This document shows, piece by piece, positions 1 to 9,191 of a DNA stretch of 64,000 bases. The stretch is from Fusobacterium necrogenes. Its GTDB lineage: Bacteria; Fusobacteriota; Fusobacteriia; Fusobacteriales; Fusobacteriaceae. The DNA lies in contig NZ_UGGU01000003.1 in assembly GCF_900450765.1 (NCBI RefSeq), positions 930,001-994,000 on the forward strand. Direction: 5' to 3'. Every line of letters begins with the position of its first letter. The stretch's first letter is position 1. The translations under genes were made by a program, and so were the position numbers. The notes under the pieces are model-generated. The model had not been told where the DNA came from. It was given only the letters and a program-made list of their open reading frames with translations, and made no database searches.

Positions 1-1253
1 CCTTTTTCTAAAAAATCTAACATAACTTTTACATTAGGAGTAAAAAACATATTTCCACAGTGCCCTCCGTATGGATAAATTATCAATCTATCATTAAAAG
101 TTGCCTTTAAAAACTCTATATCTTCACTATCTAATATCAATTCATCAGCATTGGTAACAGCCATTATTTTAGGAGTATTTTTTAAATAATCCTCTATATA
201 GTTTAATCTAGCCTTTATCAATAAATCCTCTAACTCTAACTCTTTTCCTAACTTTTCTTGATAATATGGTAAAGCTAATCTCTCAATATACTCTTCAAAA
301 GTTGCAAAATTAATTTTTTTAAAATTTTCAAACATAGGAGTAAATTTTCCAACTGGTTCTTTTACATAGACTCCTCTATTATTTAACACATCTACTATAT
401 AGTTTAAATCAATAGAAGTCAATCTAAAAGCTCCACCTATAAGCTGCTCCATCTCCTTATCACTCAATTGTTTTTGTGAAAATATCTTGTAAATTGTTTC
501 TACATCAACAGAAGAATACTCTGGTAATGTATTACTTACAACTGTATCTATTATATTCTCTATCATTTGAGATATCTTTTCTGCCCTCTCTTCTTCAGGA
601 AAATACATATATTTATCCAATTTTTGTGCAGATTTATATAGATCCACAGCTGGATTTATCATAAATACTCTTTTAAAATTAAAATCTTTTTCCCTTTCAT
701 CTATCCATGATAGTATTCCAGCCTCTGTTCCACCAAGACTATATCCTACTAGATAATAGTCACTAACCTCCACCTTATCAGAAATTTTTTTATTAATCTC
801 TTTCATTACTTTGTAGATATCCTCTGAATCTTCTACTATCATTCCTGGCATCTTGCTTGTAGAAGCATTGATGACAAAGTTGCTATTCATAGGAGAAGAG
901 ATAGATACTACATGATAGCCAGCATCATAGAAAATTCTCTGAAAATACTCCATTCTTATTGAATTATGAGCTGACCCTGTCCCTGCTAATAAGAATACTA
1001 AGGGAGCTTTTTTATTTTGAGAAACTAATGAAAACTTAAATCCTTCATTATACCAAAAATGCTCTGGTATATCCTTTTTTTGAGACAATTTTATTTTATA
1101 TTCTTTCACCGGAACTTCTTTGCTAACACCTTCGATCATAAGCGTTGAACTTCCCAATATTGTCGCCATATTAGGATTTTTAATCGGATAATTATATTCA
1201 GCAAAAGTCAGAAATGAAAAAAACAAAAATATTACAAATAAATATTTTTTCAT
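1..1253 (-). CDS. Secreted alpha/beta hydrolase, cut by the window edge
   Basis: The reading frame runs from the window edge to ATG at 1251-1253, with GGAGG a few bases before the start. The N-terminus MKKYLFVIFLFFSFLTFA is a signal peptide, so the protein acts outside the inner membrane. A GYSLGG nucleophile elbow lies near residue 170 and an oxyanion-like LLAGTGSAHN segment near residue 90, which fits the alpha/beta hydrolase fold. A late GGHCG could carry the catalytic histidine. The C-terminus lies beyond base 1. Substrate unknown; lipase, esterase or peptidase are all possible. It is transcribed alone, well separated from the HU gene upstream. Confidence 0.7.
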   Translation of the reverse strand, partial: MKKYLFVIFLFFSFLTFAEYNYPIKNPNMATILGSSTLMIEGVSKEVPVKEYKIKLSQKKDIPEHFWYNEGFKFSLVSQNKKAPLVFLLAGTGSAHNSIRMEYFQRIFYDAGYHVVSISSPMNSNFVINASTSKMPGMIVEDSEDIYKVMKEINKKISDKVEVSDYYLVGYSLGGTEAGILSWIDEREKDFNFKRVFMINPAVDLYKSAQKLDKYMYFPEEERAEKISQMIENIIDTVVSNTLPEYSSVDVETIYKIFSQKQLSDKEMEQLIGGAFRLTSIDLNYIVDVLNNRGVYVKEPVGKFTPMFENFKKINFATFEEYIERLALPYYQEKLGKELELEDLLIKARLNYIEDYLKNTPKIMAVTNADELILDSEDIEFLKATFNDRLIIYPYGGHCGNMFFTPNVKVMLDFLEK

Positions 1254-1361
1254 GTATCCTCCAAATTTCTTACATTTTCTTTATGTTTTATTGTACTTTA
1301 ATTTTTAATATTTTTCAAGTAAATAAAATAACTCAAGAATATATCTACTCTAAATAATAAA

Positions 1362-1426
1362 GAGCAAGTAAGATTTATACAATAAAATTCAAATACTGAA
1401 TTTAAGTATTTATTCTCTACTTGCTC
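1362..1426 (-). terminator. Long inverted repeat after the HU gene
   Basis: The 9-base arms GAGCAAGTA (1362-1370) and TACTTGCTC (1418-1426) are separated by about 47 bases. They sit just downstream of the HU stop codon. Almost the same arms recur at 27679-27757. A terminator or RNA-end hairpin is likely. The remainder of 1254-1488 shows nothing else I can name. Confidence 0.5.
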
Positions 1427-1488
1427 ATTTAATTTTACAAAGCTCCATCATTCCTGAGTTTTATATTATTATGTAACAATTTTTAAAA

Positions 1489-1767
1489 TTATTTATTTAC
1501 CTTTTCAGATAAAGATTTTCCTGCTTTAAATTTAACAGCTTTTTTAGCTTCAACTTTCATTTCTTCACCAGTTTGAGGATTTCTACAAGTTCTAGCAGCT
1601 CTTTCTGTTACTTCAAATTTTCCAAATCCTAAGAAAGAAATTTCATCTCCTTTTGTTAAAACCTCCTCTATTGTTGCTAAAAATGCCATCGCTTTTTTTT
1701 CTGCATCAACTTTAGTTGTGAATTCCCCTTTTTCAAAATACAAATCTACAAACTCTTTTTTAGTCAT
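1489..1767 (-). CDS. hup: HU family DNA-binding protein
   Basis: This 92-residue protein is the normal length for HU. It contains the family core GFGKFEV followed by RAARTCRNPQTG, the beta-arm region that inserts in the minor groove, with Pro at the tip of the arm. It should form homodimers that bend and compact the nucleoid. The ribosome site AGGAGG lies just before the ATG, and a clear promoter is found at 1821-1849. It is a single-gene unit ended by the inverted repeat at 1362-1426. The DNA-binding assignment is secure. HU versus IHF subunit is inferred from the lone gene. Confidence 0.95.
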   Translation of the reverse strand: MTKKEFVDLYFEKGEFTTKVDAEKKAMAFLATIEEVLTKGDEISFLGFGKFEVTERAARTCRNPQTGEEMKVEAKKAVKFKAGKSLSEKVNK

Positions 1768-1820
1768 TTGATAATCCTCCTTATTCTTTTTAGCAATTAT
1801 TACAAGTATCGCTACTATCT

Positions 1821-1849
1821 TTTATACCACAACATCTCTAATTTTACAA
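1821..1849 (-). promoter_or_regulatory. Probable sigma-70 promoter of the HU gene
   Basis: Read on the minus strand, TTGTAA (1844-1849) and TATAAA (1821-1826) are 17 bases apart, about 55 bases before the HU start codon. Confidence 0.6.
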
Positions 1850-1868
1850 CTATTTTTCAATATTTTTT

Positions 1869-4800
1869 CTAAAAAAGGGAGATTTGATTTGTCTCATTCA
1901 ATGAGTCTATAGCCTTTATTGTCTTTAATTTATCAATTGTTGTTTGTGATGCTTTAGTTCTTCTTTTAAAATCTTCAAATGACAAAAATTTACTTTCTTC
2001 TCTTTCTTTAATAATATTATCTATAACTGCTCCTCCAAGCCCAGAAAGAGCTATAAGAGGTACTCTAATTTTTCCATCTTCAATAATAAACTTTATTCCT
2101 TCGGACCTGTATATATCTATTGGTAAAAACTCTATACCTCTAGCATACATCTCTACAATAATTTCACATATAGCCATTTCAGTTTTTTTCTTTACATCTA
2201 ATTTTGCTTCCTTAGAAAGAATTTCTAGATGAGACTGAGCTACCTTTGAATTTCCCATTATCTCATAATCAAAATCTTCAGCCTTTCTCGATAGATATGC
2301 AGCATAGAAAGCTAGCGGATAGTGTACTTTGAAATAAGCTATTCTCATAGCCATCATAACATAAGCAACTGCATGTCCTTTAGGAAACATGTATTTTATC
2401 CTCCTGCAAGACTCTATATACCATTCCGCTACATTATGCTCTTTCATTAAATCTGAATAAACTTTCCACCCTTCTGGATTCTTAGTAGGCTGACCTTTTC
2501 TCACAAACTCCATTATTTTAAAAGCTGTTCCTTTCTCTATTCCTTGATCAATAAGATAGTTCATTATGTCATCACGTACTGTAATTACCTGTGAAAGAGT
2601 AGCTTGTTTCTTTCTAATAAACTCTTGAGCATTATTAAGCCATACATCTGTACCATGAGAAAGCCCTGATATTCTTACAAGCTCAGCAAAAGTTTTAGGC
2701 ATAGTATCTATTAGCATCTGACGCACAAATGGAGTCCCAAACTCTGGTACTCCAAAAGTCCCTACTACAGAGTTTATTTGCTCTGAAGTAACACCTAAAG
2801 ATTCTGTGCTTGAAAATATTTTTAATGTATCTGGATCAGATAATGGAATAGAATAAATATCTACTCCTGTGTATTCTTGCAAAAGTTTTATTGTAGTTGG
2901 ATCATCATGTCCTAATATATCTAATTTTACTAATTGTTCATCCATCACATGATAATCAAAATGTGTTGTAATAGAATCATTTTTTTCATCATTAGCTGGT
3001 TTTTGAACAGGACAAAATTCATATATAGTATGATCATGAGGTACTACTACCATCCCACCTGGATGTTGACCTGTAGTCTTTTTTGCTCCTTCACACTTTT
3101 TAGCAAGTCTCAATATCTCTGCTTTATTATTTTTTATATCATGTTCTTCATAAAACTTTCTCACATAACCTTCCGCATTTTTCTCAGCAAGAGTCGATAT
3201 TGTTCCAGCTTTAAATACATTTTCTTTTCCAAACATTTGCTCACAATATCTATGTATCTCTGATTGATACTCCCCAGAAAAATTTAAATCAATATCTGGA
3301 ACCTTATCTCCATTAAATCCCATAAAGACCTCAAATGGTATAGAGTATCCATCTCTTTTATATGGTTTTCCACACTTAGGACAATTTTTTTCTGGTAAGT
3401 CAATACCTACTCCCTCTCTCTCAATAAATTCAGAGTTTTTACACTCTGGATTAGTACAGATATAGTGAGGATATAGAGCATTAACCTCAGTTATTCCCAT
3501 CATAAAAGCTACTAATGAAGACCCTACAGAGCCTCTAGAACCAACTAAGTATCCACTATCTAAAGATTTTTTAACAAGCTTTTGTGCCGATAGATAAAGT
3601 ACAGAGAATCCATTTCCAATGATAGCATTTAGCTCTCTTTCTATTCTAGCATTGACTATCTCTGGAAGAGGATTTCCATATATTCTATAAGCTTTTTCAT
3701 ATGTCATCTCTCTAACTATATTCTCAGCATTGTCTATCTTTGGTGGATAAAACCCATCTGGTACAGGTTTTATCTTCTCTATCTTGTCAGCTATTAGGTT
3801 GGTATTAGTTACAACTATTTCACGAGCTATATCCTTTCCCAAGTAACTAAACTCTTCTAACATCTCATCTGTGGTTCTAAAATAAAATTTATTATCTATC
3901 TTATATTGATTTGCTCTAAATACATTTCCACTTCCATATAGTAGGATACTTCTTATCTTATAATCTTTCTCATCTAGATAGTGTACATTAGAGCTAGCTG
4001 TAACTAGAATACCTCTCTCTTTAGCTAAGTTGTAAAAATATCTATTCATATCCTCAATAGCTTTAAAAGATGAGATACTTCCTGTTCCATCATCTTCGTA
4101 AATTTCAGAGTAAGCCCCCTTAGGGAGTAATTCTATATAGTCATAAAAACCAATACTTCTTTCGATACTCTCATAGTCATATCTCATATAGTAATCTGTA
4201 AGCTCTCCATCATTGGAAAAATGTACAGTCATAGAGCTTCCTACTATCAGCCCCTCTCTATATTTTTCCAGATGAGATTTTAAAATTCTAGGTTTTTTAT
4301 TTCCATAGTAGTCTATATGAGCTTCTGAAACTAGCTTGTACATATTTTTTAATCCATCAAGATTTTGGACTAGTACCATTACATTGTGGGTATCCTGTTT
4401 TTTATAGTTTATTGGAAAAGCTCCTGTTATCTCATTTAGATTAGTGACTCCCTTCTCTATATATCTCTCCATAAATATGATAAACATATTAGCAGTAGCT
4501 TGTGAGTCATCAACAGCTCTGTGGTGGCTCTCCAATGAAAGTCCCAATACCTTATTTAAGTTTTTCAGTCCATACCCTTTTAAGTCTGGGTATAAGTCCC
4601 TTGCCATCTGTAATGTATCTATTATTGCTGGAGTGTAATCATATCCTAAAAGTCTTTTTACATCTCTTCTTATAAATCCCATGTCGAAAGCTGCATTGTG
4701 GGCTACCATTGTAGCATCTCCCACAAATTCCATAAACTTTGGCAGTACCTCTTCAATGGTTGGCATATTATCTACCATATCTTGAGTTATATTTGTCAAT

Positions 4801-6221
4801 TCTTGAATTTTCTTCGGTATAGGTTTTTGAGGATTTACAAGTTGAGAAAATCTATCTACTATTCTATTCCCTCTTAATTTTACAGCTCCTATCTCTATTA
4901 TCTCATGCTCATGAGAGTTAAGTCCCATAGTTTCCAAGTCGAATACAACAAAATTCTCTTCTAATAGAGGTACATCTTTAGGATTTCTTACCATAAGAAC
5001 TTCATCGTCTACCATATACATCTCACAACCAAGTATAGGTTTTATATCCTTTCCCTTAGCTGCTTTATAAGCAAATGGGAAAGAGTGTACAACAGCATAA
5101 TCTGTAATAGCCACAGCAGAGTGTCCAAATTTTATAGCCTGTTTTATAATATCAGCTATATCAGTTACCCCTACCATCTCACTCATCTTACTGTGAGTGT
5201 GTAGTTCTACCATTTTTACTTCAGCTTTATCCTCCTTTTCCTCCTTTACCTTATCAAGCTTATTGATAGAGTTTATCATTATTATCTCTTCATTATCAGA
5301 GAATCTATCAGTTTGCTTTTTACCATTTATCTTTACAAAATCTCCAATTTTTATATCTAGAGGTTTATCTTTTTCTAAGAAGATTTTTGTAGTAAGAGAG
5401 GTATGGTTATCAGTTATTCTAATAGTCTGAATTACTCTATCATTTTTTATATCTCTAGACTCCATTCCAAAGATCTCTCCCTCTACTACACAAGTATCAT
5501 CATCATAGAGTTCGAAAAACTCCTCTAGTGGAATAGAACTTCCTTTAATCTCCTTAGCTTTATTAGCTGAAAAACCTCCCCCTTTAGAGAAGTTAGCACT
5601 TTTTATAACTACTTCTTGAGCCTTTGGCTTATTAGAATTTTGTTCAGCAATTTTTTTATTCTCCATATCAATCTTTGCTGAAAGAGTGATGATCTCTTTT
5701 TGTTTTTCCTCTTCTATTTTAGATACCTCTTGTGAGAAATCTCCCAATACAAACTTTACCTTGAAATTATATATTCCAAAATTTTCTAGAATTGTTTCTA
5801 GCTTCTCATCTATTTGAGAACTTCTCAAAATATCAATAGCACTCTGCTCAGCAAGAGTAATATTGATGCTCTCATTTTCAATACTTATTCTATATAGGTA
5901 TAAAAAAGATTTAGAGATAGCGTTTCTAGCTTTCAATCTTATGATTGCTCTCTCTACTATCTCTATTAATTGCTCTTTTCTTATATCATTTTCAGAAAAA
6001 CTTACTGTAAAATCTACCTCTAACTCTTTACCAAAGTTTTTCTTAATATTTTCATAGATGACATCTAATTCATTTAACTCATCAACTGAAGGAACATTAC
6101 ATATAAATCTCATCTTTTTATTTCTTTCTGAAAATATAATCTCTGTAACATCTACATTTTTTATACCCATTTTTCTAAAGATACCATCTTGTGGTTTTAT
6201 TCTTATCTCATTTCTATTCAT
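1869..6221 (-). CDS. polC: DNA polymerase III alpha subunit, PolC type
   Basis: This 1450-residue replicative polymerase has the PolC domain order: N-terminal region, OB fold (about 230-320), PHP start with ELHTHSKMSEM near residue 340, and an inserted DEDD proofreading exonuclease with FDLETMGL near 425. A cysteine cluster (CTNPEC and CPKCG) lies near 920. Palm motif PDIDLNFSGEYQ is near 975 and helix-hairpin-helix GLGGAVIDNI near 1390. It ends in QISLF, a typical beta-clamp binding peptide. The start has GGAGG at good spacing. It is the last gene of the DUF4911-khpA-rimM-trmD chain, 17 bases after the SPOUT gene. PolC is otherwise typical of low-GC Gram-positives and Fusobacteria. Confidence 0.97.
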   Translation of the reverse strand: MNRNEIRIKPQDGIFRKMGIKNVDVTEIIFSERNKKMRFICNVPSVDELNELDVIYENIKKNFGKELEVDFTVSFSENDIRKEQLIEIVERAIIRLKARNAISKSFLYLYRISIENESINITLAEQSAIDILRSSQIDEKLETILENFGIYNFKVKFVLGDFSQEVSKIEEEKQKEIITLSAKIDMENKKIAEQNSNKPKAQEVVIKSANFSKGGGFSANKAKEIKGSSIPLEEFFELYDDDTCVVEGEIFGMESRDIKNDRVIQTIRITDNHTSLTTKIFLEKDKPLDIKIGDFVKINGKKQTDRFSDNEEIIMINSINKLDKVKEEKEDKAEVKMVELHTHSKMSEMVGVTDIADIIKQAIKFGHSAVAITDYAVVHSFPFAYKAAKGKDIKPILGCEMYMVDDEVLMVRNPKDVPLLEENFVVFDLETMGLNSHEHEIIEIGAVKLRGNRIVDRFSQLVNPQKPIPKKIQELTNITQDMVDNMPTIEEVLPKFMEFVGDATMVAHNAAFDMGFIRRDVKRLLGYDYTPAIIDTLQMARDLYPDLKGYGLKNLNKVLGLSLESHHRAVDDSQATANMFIIFMERYIEKGVTNLNEITGAFPINYKKQDTHNVMVLVQNLDGLKNMYKLVSEAHIDYYGNKKPRILKSHLEKYREGLIVGSSMTVHFSNDGELTDYYMRYDYESIERSIGFYDYIELLPKGAYSEIYEDDGTGSISSFKAIEDMNRYFYNLAKERGILVTASSNVHYLDEKDYKIRSILLYGSGNVFRANQYKIDNKFYFRTTDEMLEEFSYLGKDIAREIVVTNTNLIADKIEKIKPVPDGFYPPKIDNAENIVREMTYEKAYRIYGNPLPEIVNARIERELNAIIGNGFSVLYLSAQKLVKKSLDSGYLVGSRGSVGSSLVAFMMGITEVNALYPHYICTNPECKNSEFIEREGVGIDLPEKNCPKCGKPYKRDGYSIPFEVFMGFNGDKVPDIDLNFSGEYQSEIHRYCEQMFGKENVFKAGTISTLAEKNAEGYVRKFYEEHDIKNNKAEILRLAKKCEGAKKTTGQHPGGMVVVPHDHTIYEFCPVQKPANDEKNDSITTHFDYHVMDEQLVKLDILGHDDPTTIKLLQEYTGVDIYSIPLSDPDTLKIFSSTESLGVTSEQINSVVGTFGVPEFGTPFVRQMLIDTMPKTFAELVRISGLSHGTDVWLNNAQEFIRKKQATLSQVITVRDDIMNYLIDQGIEKGTAFKIMEFVRKGQPTKNPEGWKVYSDLMKEHNVAEWYIESCRRIKYMFPKGHAVAYVMMAMRIAYFKVHYPLAFYAAYLSRKAEDFDYEIMGNSKVAQSHLEILSKEAKLDVKKKTEMAICEIIVEMYARGIEFLPIDIYRSEGIKFIIEDGKIRVPLIALSGLGGAVIDNIIKEREESKFLSFEDFKRRTKASQTTIDKLKTIKAIDSLNETNQISLF

Positions 6222-6238
6222 TGTTCCTCCAAAAAGAG

Positions 6239-6802
6239 TTATTTTTCTCCTAATAATCTGTCTAATATGATAGCTACTGCTGCTCTTACAGAAAGATGAT
6301 TATACTCTGTATTAGCTCTAATTGGTTCAAGAACAGAATCAGACATATCCATTACCTCATCTGTAAGCCCCCATCCTGTTCCAAACAATAATAGATATGG
6401 TTTATCATCTTCTAATAACTTATTAGATAACTCTTTATATTTTATTGTATTAGAAAAAACTCTAGCTGAAGTAGCTATTATAACAGGTCTTTGCCCTTCT
6501 CTTTTTTCTATTTCAGCAATAGTATCTTCTATACTATTCATCACTTTAGTAATAGAAAAAGCATCTTCTCTATCTTTGTTAAATTGTCCTCCTGTTCCTT
6601 CTTGCCAATAACCAATTATTCTTTCAGTCAACATCTTTTGGGCATCTACTGGAACTATAAGTCTATACCCAGCTATATTATATGTTCTACAACTTCTTGA
6701 AATATCGTGTATATCAAAGTTTGTAACCGACGTACACACTACATTATTATTTTTATTATATACAGGATAGTGAACTAATCCTAAATAAACTTTATTTCTC
6801 AT
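6239..6802 (-). CDS. SPOUT-superfamily RNA methyltransferase
   Basis: This 187-residue protein carries the C-terminal trefoil-knot signature: FGTGWGLTDEV followed by the loop SVLEPIRANTEYNHLSVRAAVAIILDR. This is the SAM-binding knot shared with TrmD-like SPOUT enzymes. The N-terminus (VYLGLVHYPVYNK) resembles the stand-alone SPOUT protein found beside trmD in Thermotoga. Its start overlaps the carbonic anhydrase stop by 11 bases, so the two are translationally coupled. The target RNA is not known. A tRNA or rRNA base is inferred from the neighbouring trmD and rimM. Confidence 0.8.
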   Translation of the reverse strand: MRNKVYLGLVHYPVYNKNNNVVCTSVTNFDIHDISRSCRTYNIAGYRLIVPVDAQKMLTERIIGYWQEGTGGQFNKDREDAFSITKVMNSIEDTIAEIEKREGQRPVIIATSARVFSNTIKYKELSNKLLEDDKPYLLLFGTGWGLTDEVMDMSDSVLEPIRANTEYNHLSVRAAVAIILDRLLGEK

Positions 6803-7328
6803 CTTCTCTCCTATTTAACTTTTTTAAATCCTTATATTTGTCTATATCTTCTAAATAAACTTTATAGGCATGTAAAAGATACTCTTTGTTTTCTTCATTC
6901 AAGGGTCTAATTACTCTTGCTGGAGATCCAGCTATTAAACTCCCCTCTCCTGCTTGGAGTTTTGGAGTTACAACAGAACCAGCAGCTACTAGACAGTTTT
7001 TAGGAATTACACTTTCATTTAAAAGTATACTTCCCATACCGATTACACAGTTATCTCCAATAGTACAACCATGTATAATGCAGTTGTGTCCAATAGTTAC
7101 TCTCTCTCCTATAGTTACTGGATATGAAGTATCTCCATGAACTGTACAATTATCTTGAATATTAGAATCTCTTCCCACAGTAATCTTGCTCATATCAGCT
7201 CTCACAACAGCTCCAAACCAGATAGATACATTTTCATTTGTAACTACCTCTCCTATTACAGTGGCATTCTCCGCTATATAGTTATTCTCTCCTATTTTTG
7301 GAGTTTTTTCTCCCAACTTATATATCAT
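6792..7328 (-). CDS. Gamma-class carbonic anhydrase-like hexapeptide protein
   Basis: The protein is a left-handed beta helix built from hexapeptide repeats (VIGEVV, ISVWFG-like and VTIGHN turns). It has the metal-binding histidines expected of the gamma-carbonic anhydrase family in TVHGD and GHNCIIHG. The true start is taken as the ATG at 7326-7328 (MIYKLGEK), because the longer frame would begin at TTG inside trmD and the ATG has AAAGGA before it. It overlaps the trmD stop by 11 bases. Many family members have unproven carbonic anhydrase activity; acyltransferase or metal-carrier roles are alternatives. Confidence 0.85.
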   Translation of the reverse strand: MIYKLGEKTPKIGENNYIAENATVIGEVVTNENVSIWFGAVVRADMSKITVGRDSNIQDNCTVHGDTSYPVTIGERVTIGHNCIIHGCTIGDNCVIGMGSILLNESVIPKNCLVAAGSVVTPKLQAGEGSLIAGSPARVIRPLNEENKEYLLHAYKVYLEDIDKYKDLKKLNRREDEK

Positions 7329-8052
7329 TTTTTTCCTTTCCAAGCTCTCTTTTAATCTCAGCTAAAAGCTTTTTCTCCTCTTTGCTTAACTCTCTTCCCA
7401 CAAGTAGATCTCTTCTTCTTAGATAAGTTCTTTTCAAACTCTCCTTTAATCTCCAAGTTTCTATATTCTTGTGGTGTCCAGAAAGTAACACTTCAGGAAC
7501 TTTCATCCCCTCATATTCAGCTGGTCTTGTATAGTGAGGATAATCTAAAAGTCCATTGAAAAAAGAGTCATTCTCATAGGATTCTTTTTTGATTACACCA
7601 GGAACAAGTCTAGCTATACAATCTGCCATCATCATAGCTGGTAACTCTCCCCCTGTCAAAACAAAATCCCCAATGGAAACTTCCAAATCAACTTTACTCT
7701 CTACTACTCTCTCATCTATTCCCTCATAGTGTCCAGCTATGATAGTTATCTCCTCTTCCTGAGCCAACTCAATAGCAAGTTTTTGATTAAATTTCACGCC
7801 TTGAGGAGTGGTATAGATTACCTTTCCCTTTACAGTTTCTAGAGCTCTAAAAAGTGGCTCTGGTTTTATAACCATTCCAGCTCCTCCACCAAAAGGCATA
7901 TCATCAGCTTGTTTATGTTTGTCATAACAAAAATCTCTGATATTTACAATATTTATCTCTAAAAGATTTTTTTCAAGAGCTTTTCCTATTATACTTTCAC
8001 TTTTAAATCCTGAAAACATCTCAGGAAAAAGAGTAAGAATATTAATTTTCAT
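7318..8052 (-). CDS. trmD: tRNA (guanine-37-N1)-methyltransferase
   Basis: The sequence begins MKINILTLFPEMF and contains the knot motif IGDFVLTGGELPAM, plus the substrate segment LLDYPHYTRP, all hallmarks of TrmD. It methylates G37 next to the anticodon to prevent frameshifting. The start is the ATG at 8050-8052; the rimM stop codon and its GAGGAG form the ribosome site, so the genes are coupled. Length 244 residues is normal. The order rimM-trmD is conserved widely in bacteria; here the usual rpsP and rplS flanks are absent and khpA precedes rimM. Confidence 0.96.
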   Translation of the reverse strand: MKINILTLFPEMFSGFKSESIIGKALEKNLLEINIVNIRDFCYDKHKQADDMPFGGGAGMVIKPEPLFRALETVKGKVIYTTPQGVKFNQKLAIELAQEEEITIIAGHYEGIDERVVESKVDLEVSIGDFVLTGGELPAMMMADCIARLVPGVIKKESYENDSFFNGLLDYPHYTRPAEYEGMKVPEVLLSGHHKNIETWRLKESLKRTYLRRRDLLVGRELSKEEKKLLAEIKRELGKEKNDI

Positions 8053-8053
8053 A

Positions 8054-8605
8054 TTACTCCTCGTCCATTCCATCATCTTGTTGATATTTTTTTCCCTTTT
8101 CCTCTTTCATTCCTTCAATTAGATGGATATATATTACTCTTTTATCAAAATCTATCTTCTTTACAAACTCATCTATATCTGGAACCATAACTTCACACTT
8201 AGCTGACTCTATCACTAAGATATCGTGAGCAGCTGTTTCAAAAATATCAACTACTGTTCCTAACTCTTCTTCAGTATCTATATCTATCGCCTTCATATTT
8301 AGTAAGTCATTTAATAGGTATTCATCTTCTCCAACACCTAATATCTCTCTTCTTACTTTTATAAATCCATTTTTTAAATTTCCAGCTTCTGTCTTGTTAG
8401 TTATCTCTTCAAACTCTAATACACACTTATTTCCCACTAGATGAGAAGCAGATTTTACTGTAAGGATTCTTTGATTATTCTCCCCTACTTCCACTACTAT
8501 TCTATTATTTAATAGTATCTCAATATTTTCAATATTAGATACAACCTTTACTGCTCCTTTTAGATGGTGAGTTCCAGATATTTTTCCTACTGTTAAAAGC
8601 TCCAT
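8054..8605 (-). CDS. rimM: 16S rRNA processing factor RimM
   Basis: The N-terminal beta barrel starts MELLTVGKISGTHHLKGAVKV, the usual RimM opening with the HxLKG motif. The C-terminal PRC-barrel contains ETAAHDILVIE and VPDIDEFVKKID. RimM binds S19 and assists 30S head maturation. The gene lies 8 bases after khpA and is coupled to trmD. A short charged tail (EEKGKKYQQDDGMDEE) extends past the PRC barrel. The ribosome site is a G-rich GGGGGT rather than GGAGG. Confidence 0.95.
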   Translation of the reverse strand: MELLTVGKISGTHHLKGAVKVVSNIENIEILLNNRIVVEVGENNQRILTVKSASHLVGNKCVLEFEEITNKTEAGNLKNGFIKVRREILGVGEDEYLLNDLLNMKAIDIDTEEELGTVVDIFETAAHDILVIESAKCEVMVPDIDEFVKKIDFDKRVIYIHLIEGMKEEKGKKYQQDDGMDEE

Positions 8606-8613
8606 ACTACCCC

Positions 8614-8853
8614 CTAGTCTAAAAACTCTACATTTACATTTAGTTTATCTTTTACTCCAGCTGCTTGCATAACTCCTCTTATTGCATTAGCTGTAAGTCC
8701 ATTCTTTCCTATTATTTTTCCCATCTCTCCTTGGGCTACACTTACTTTGAATATAACAGTATCATCTACTACATCATAAGTGATTCTTGTTTCAGAGTTA
8801 TTATCTACTAATTCTCCAATTATATATTGCATTAATTTTTCTAATTTTTCCAT
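8614..8853 (-). CDS. khpA: KH-domain RNA-binding protein KhpA
   Basis: This 79-residue single KH-domain protein carries the GKIIGKNG loop that contacts RNA. In Firmicutes KhpA pairs with KhpB/Jag to control cell elongation and sRNA-linked processes, and it sits between rpsP and rimM. Here it also precedes rimM. The start has TAGGAGG before the ATG. It is 12 bases after the DUF4911-like gene, so it belongs to the same transcript. Confidence 0.93.
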   Translation of the reverse strand: MEKLEKLMQYIIGELVDNNSETRITYDVVDDTVIFKVSVAQGEMGKIIGKNGLTANAIRGVMQAAGVKDKLNVNVEFLD

Positions 8854-8865
8854 TTTTCCTCCTAG

Positions 8866-9126
8866 TTACTTTTTATTTATGTATAGAGAGCCCTTCCAAG
8901 GTCCCTCTTCTGTTATTTTTGCCTCTACTCCATAGTTTTTATCTAAGTCTTCTATAATAGTCCTTACAAAATCTTTGAAATCATCAGTAGAGATTACATT
9001 TACAATACCAGCATTGGCATCTACTGTTCTCACTACTCCTATTCCTTCATAAGCTTCTATTACCTTATTGATAAAATCTATGTCCTCTTTTCTACTCTGT
9101 ATTAAAAACTCATAGCTTGATAACAT
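8866..9126 (-). CDS. Small DUF4911-like protein of unknown function
   Basis: This 86-residue cytoplasmic protein begins MLSSYEFLIQSRKEDIDFIN, then EAYEGIGVVRTVDANAGIV. That pattern matches my memory of the DUF4911 family, which sits in RNA-metabolism operons of Clostridia and Fusobacteria. No catalytic motif is visible. The ribosome site GGAGGAACT precedes the ATG. It is the first gene of the khpA-rimM-trmD operon, which suggests a translation-linked role, but this is inference from position alone. Confidence 0.7.
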   Translation of the reverse strand: MLSSYEFLIQSRKEDIDFINKVIEAYEGIGVVRTVDANAGIVNVISTDDFKDFVRTIIEDLDKNYGVEAKITEEGPWKGSLYINKK

Positions 9127-9154
9127 AGTTCCTCCAAACCTTCTATATAAAAAT

Positions 9155-9183
9155 TCAAGAATAACGAAAAAGGTTATTCTTGA
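9155..9183 (-). terminator. Intrinsic terminator between rsmA and the khpA operon
   Basis: Perfect 11-base arms TCAAGAATAAC (9155-9165) and GTTATTCTTGA (9173-9183) have a 7-base loop and T-rich tracts on both sides. It ends the hpt-rsmA transcript on the minus strand. Confidence 0.85.
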
Positions 9184-9191
9184 TTTTTTAA

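Noticed and set aside
2934-3263. Plus-strand ORF inside polC
   Set aside because: Shadow of polC codons in another frame; low-complexity residues, no ribosome site.
7329-7343. TTG start extending the carbonic anhydrase gene
   Set aside because: The extension lies in trmD and overlaps the ribosome site of the better ATG at 7326-7328.
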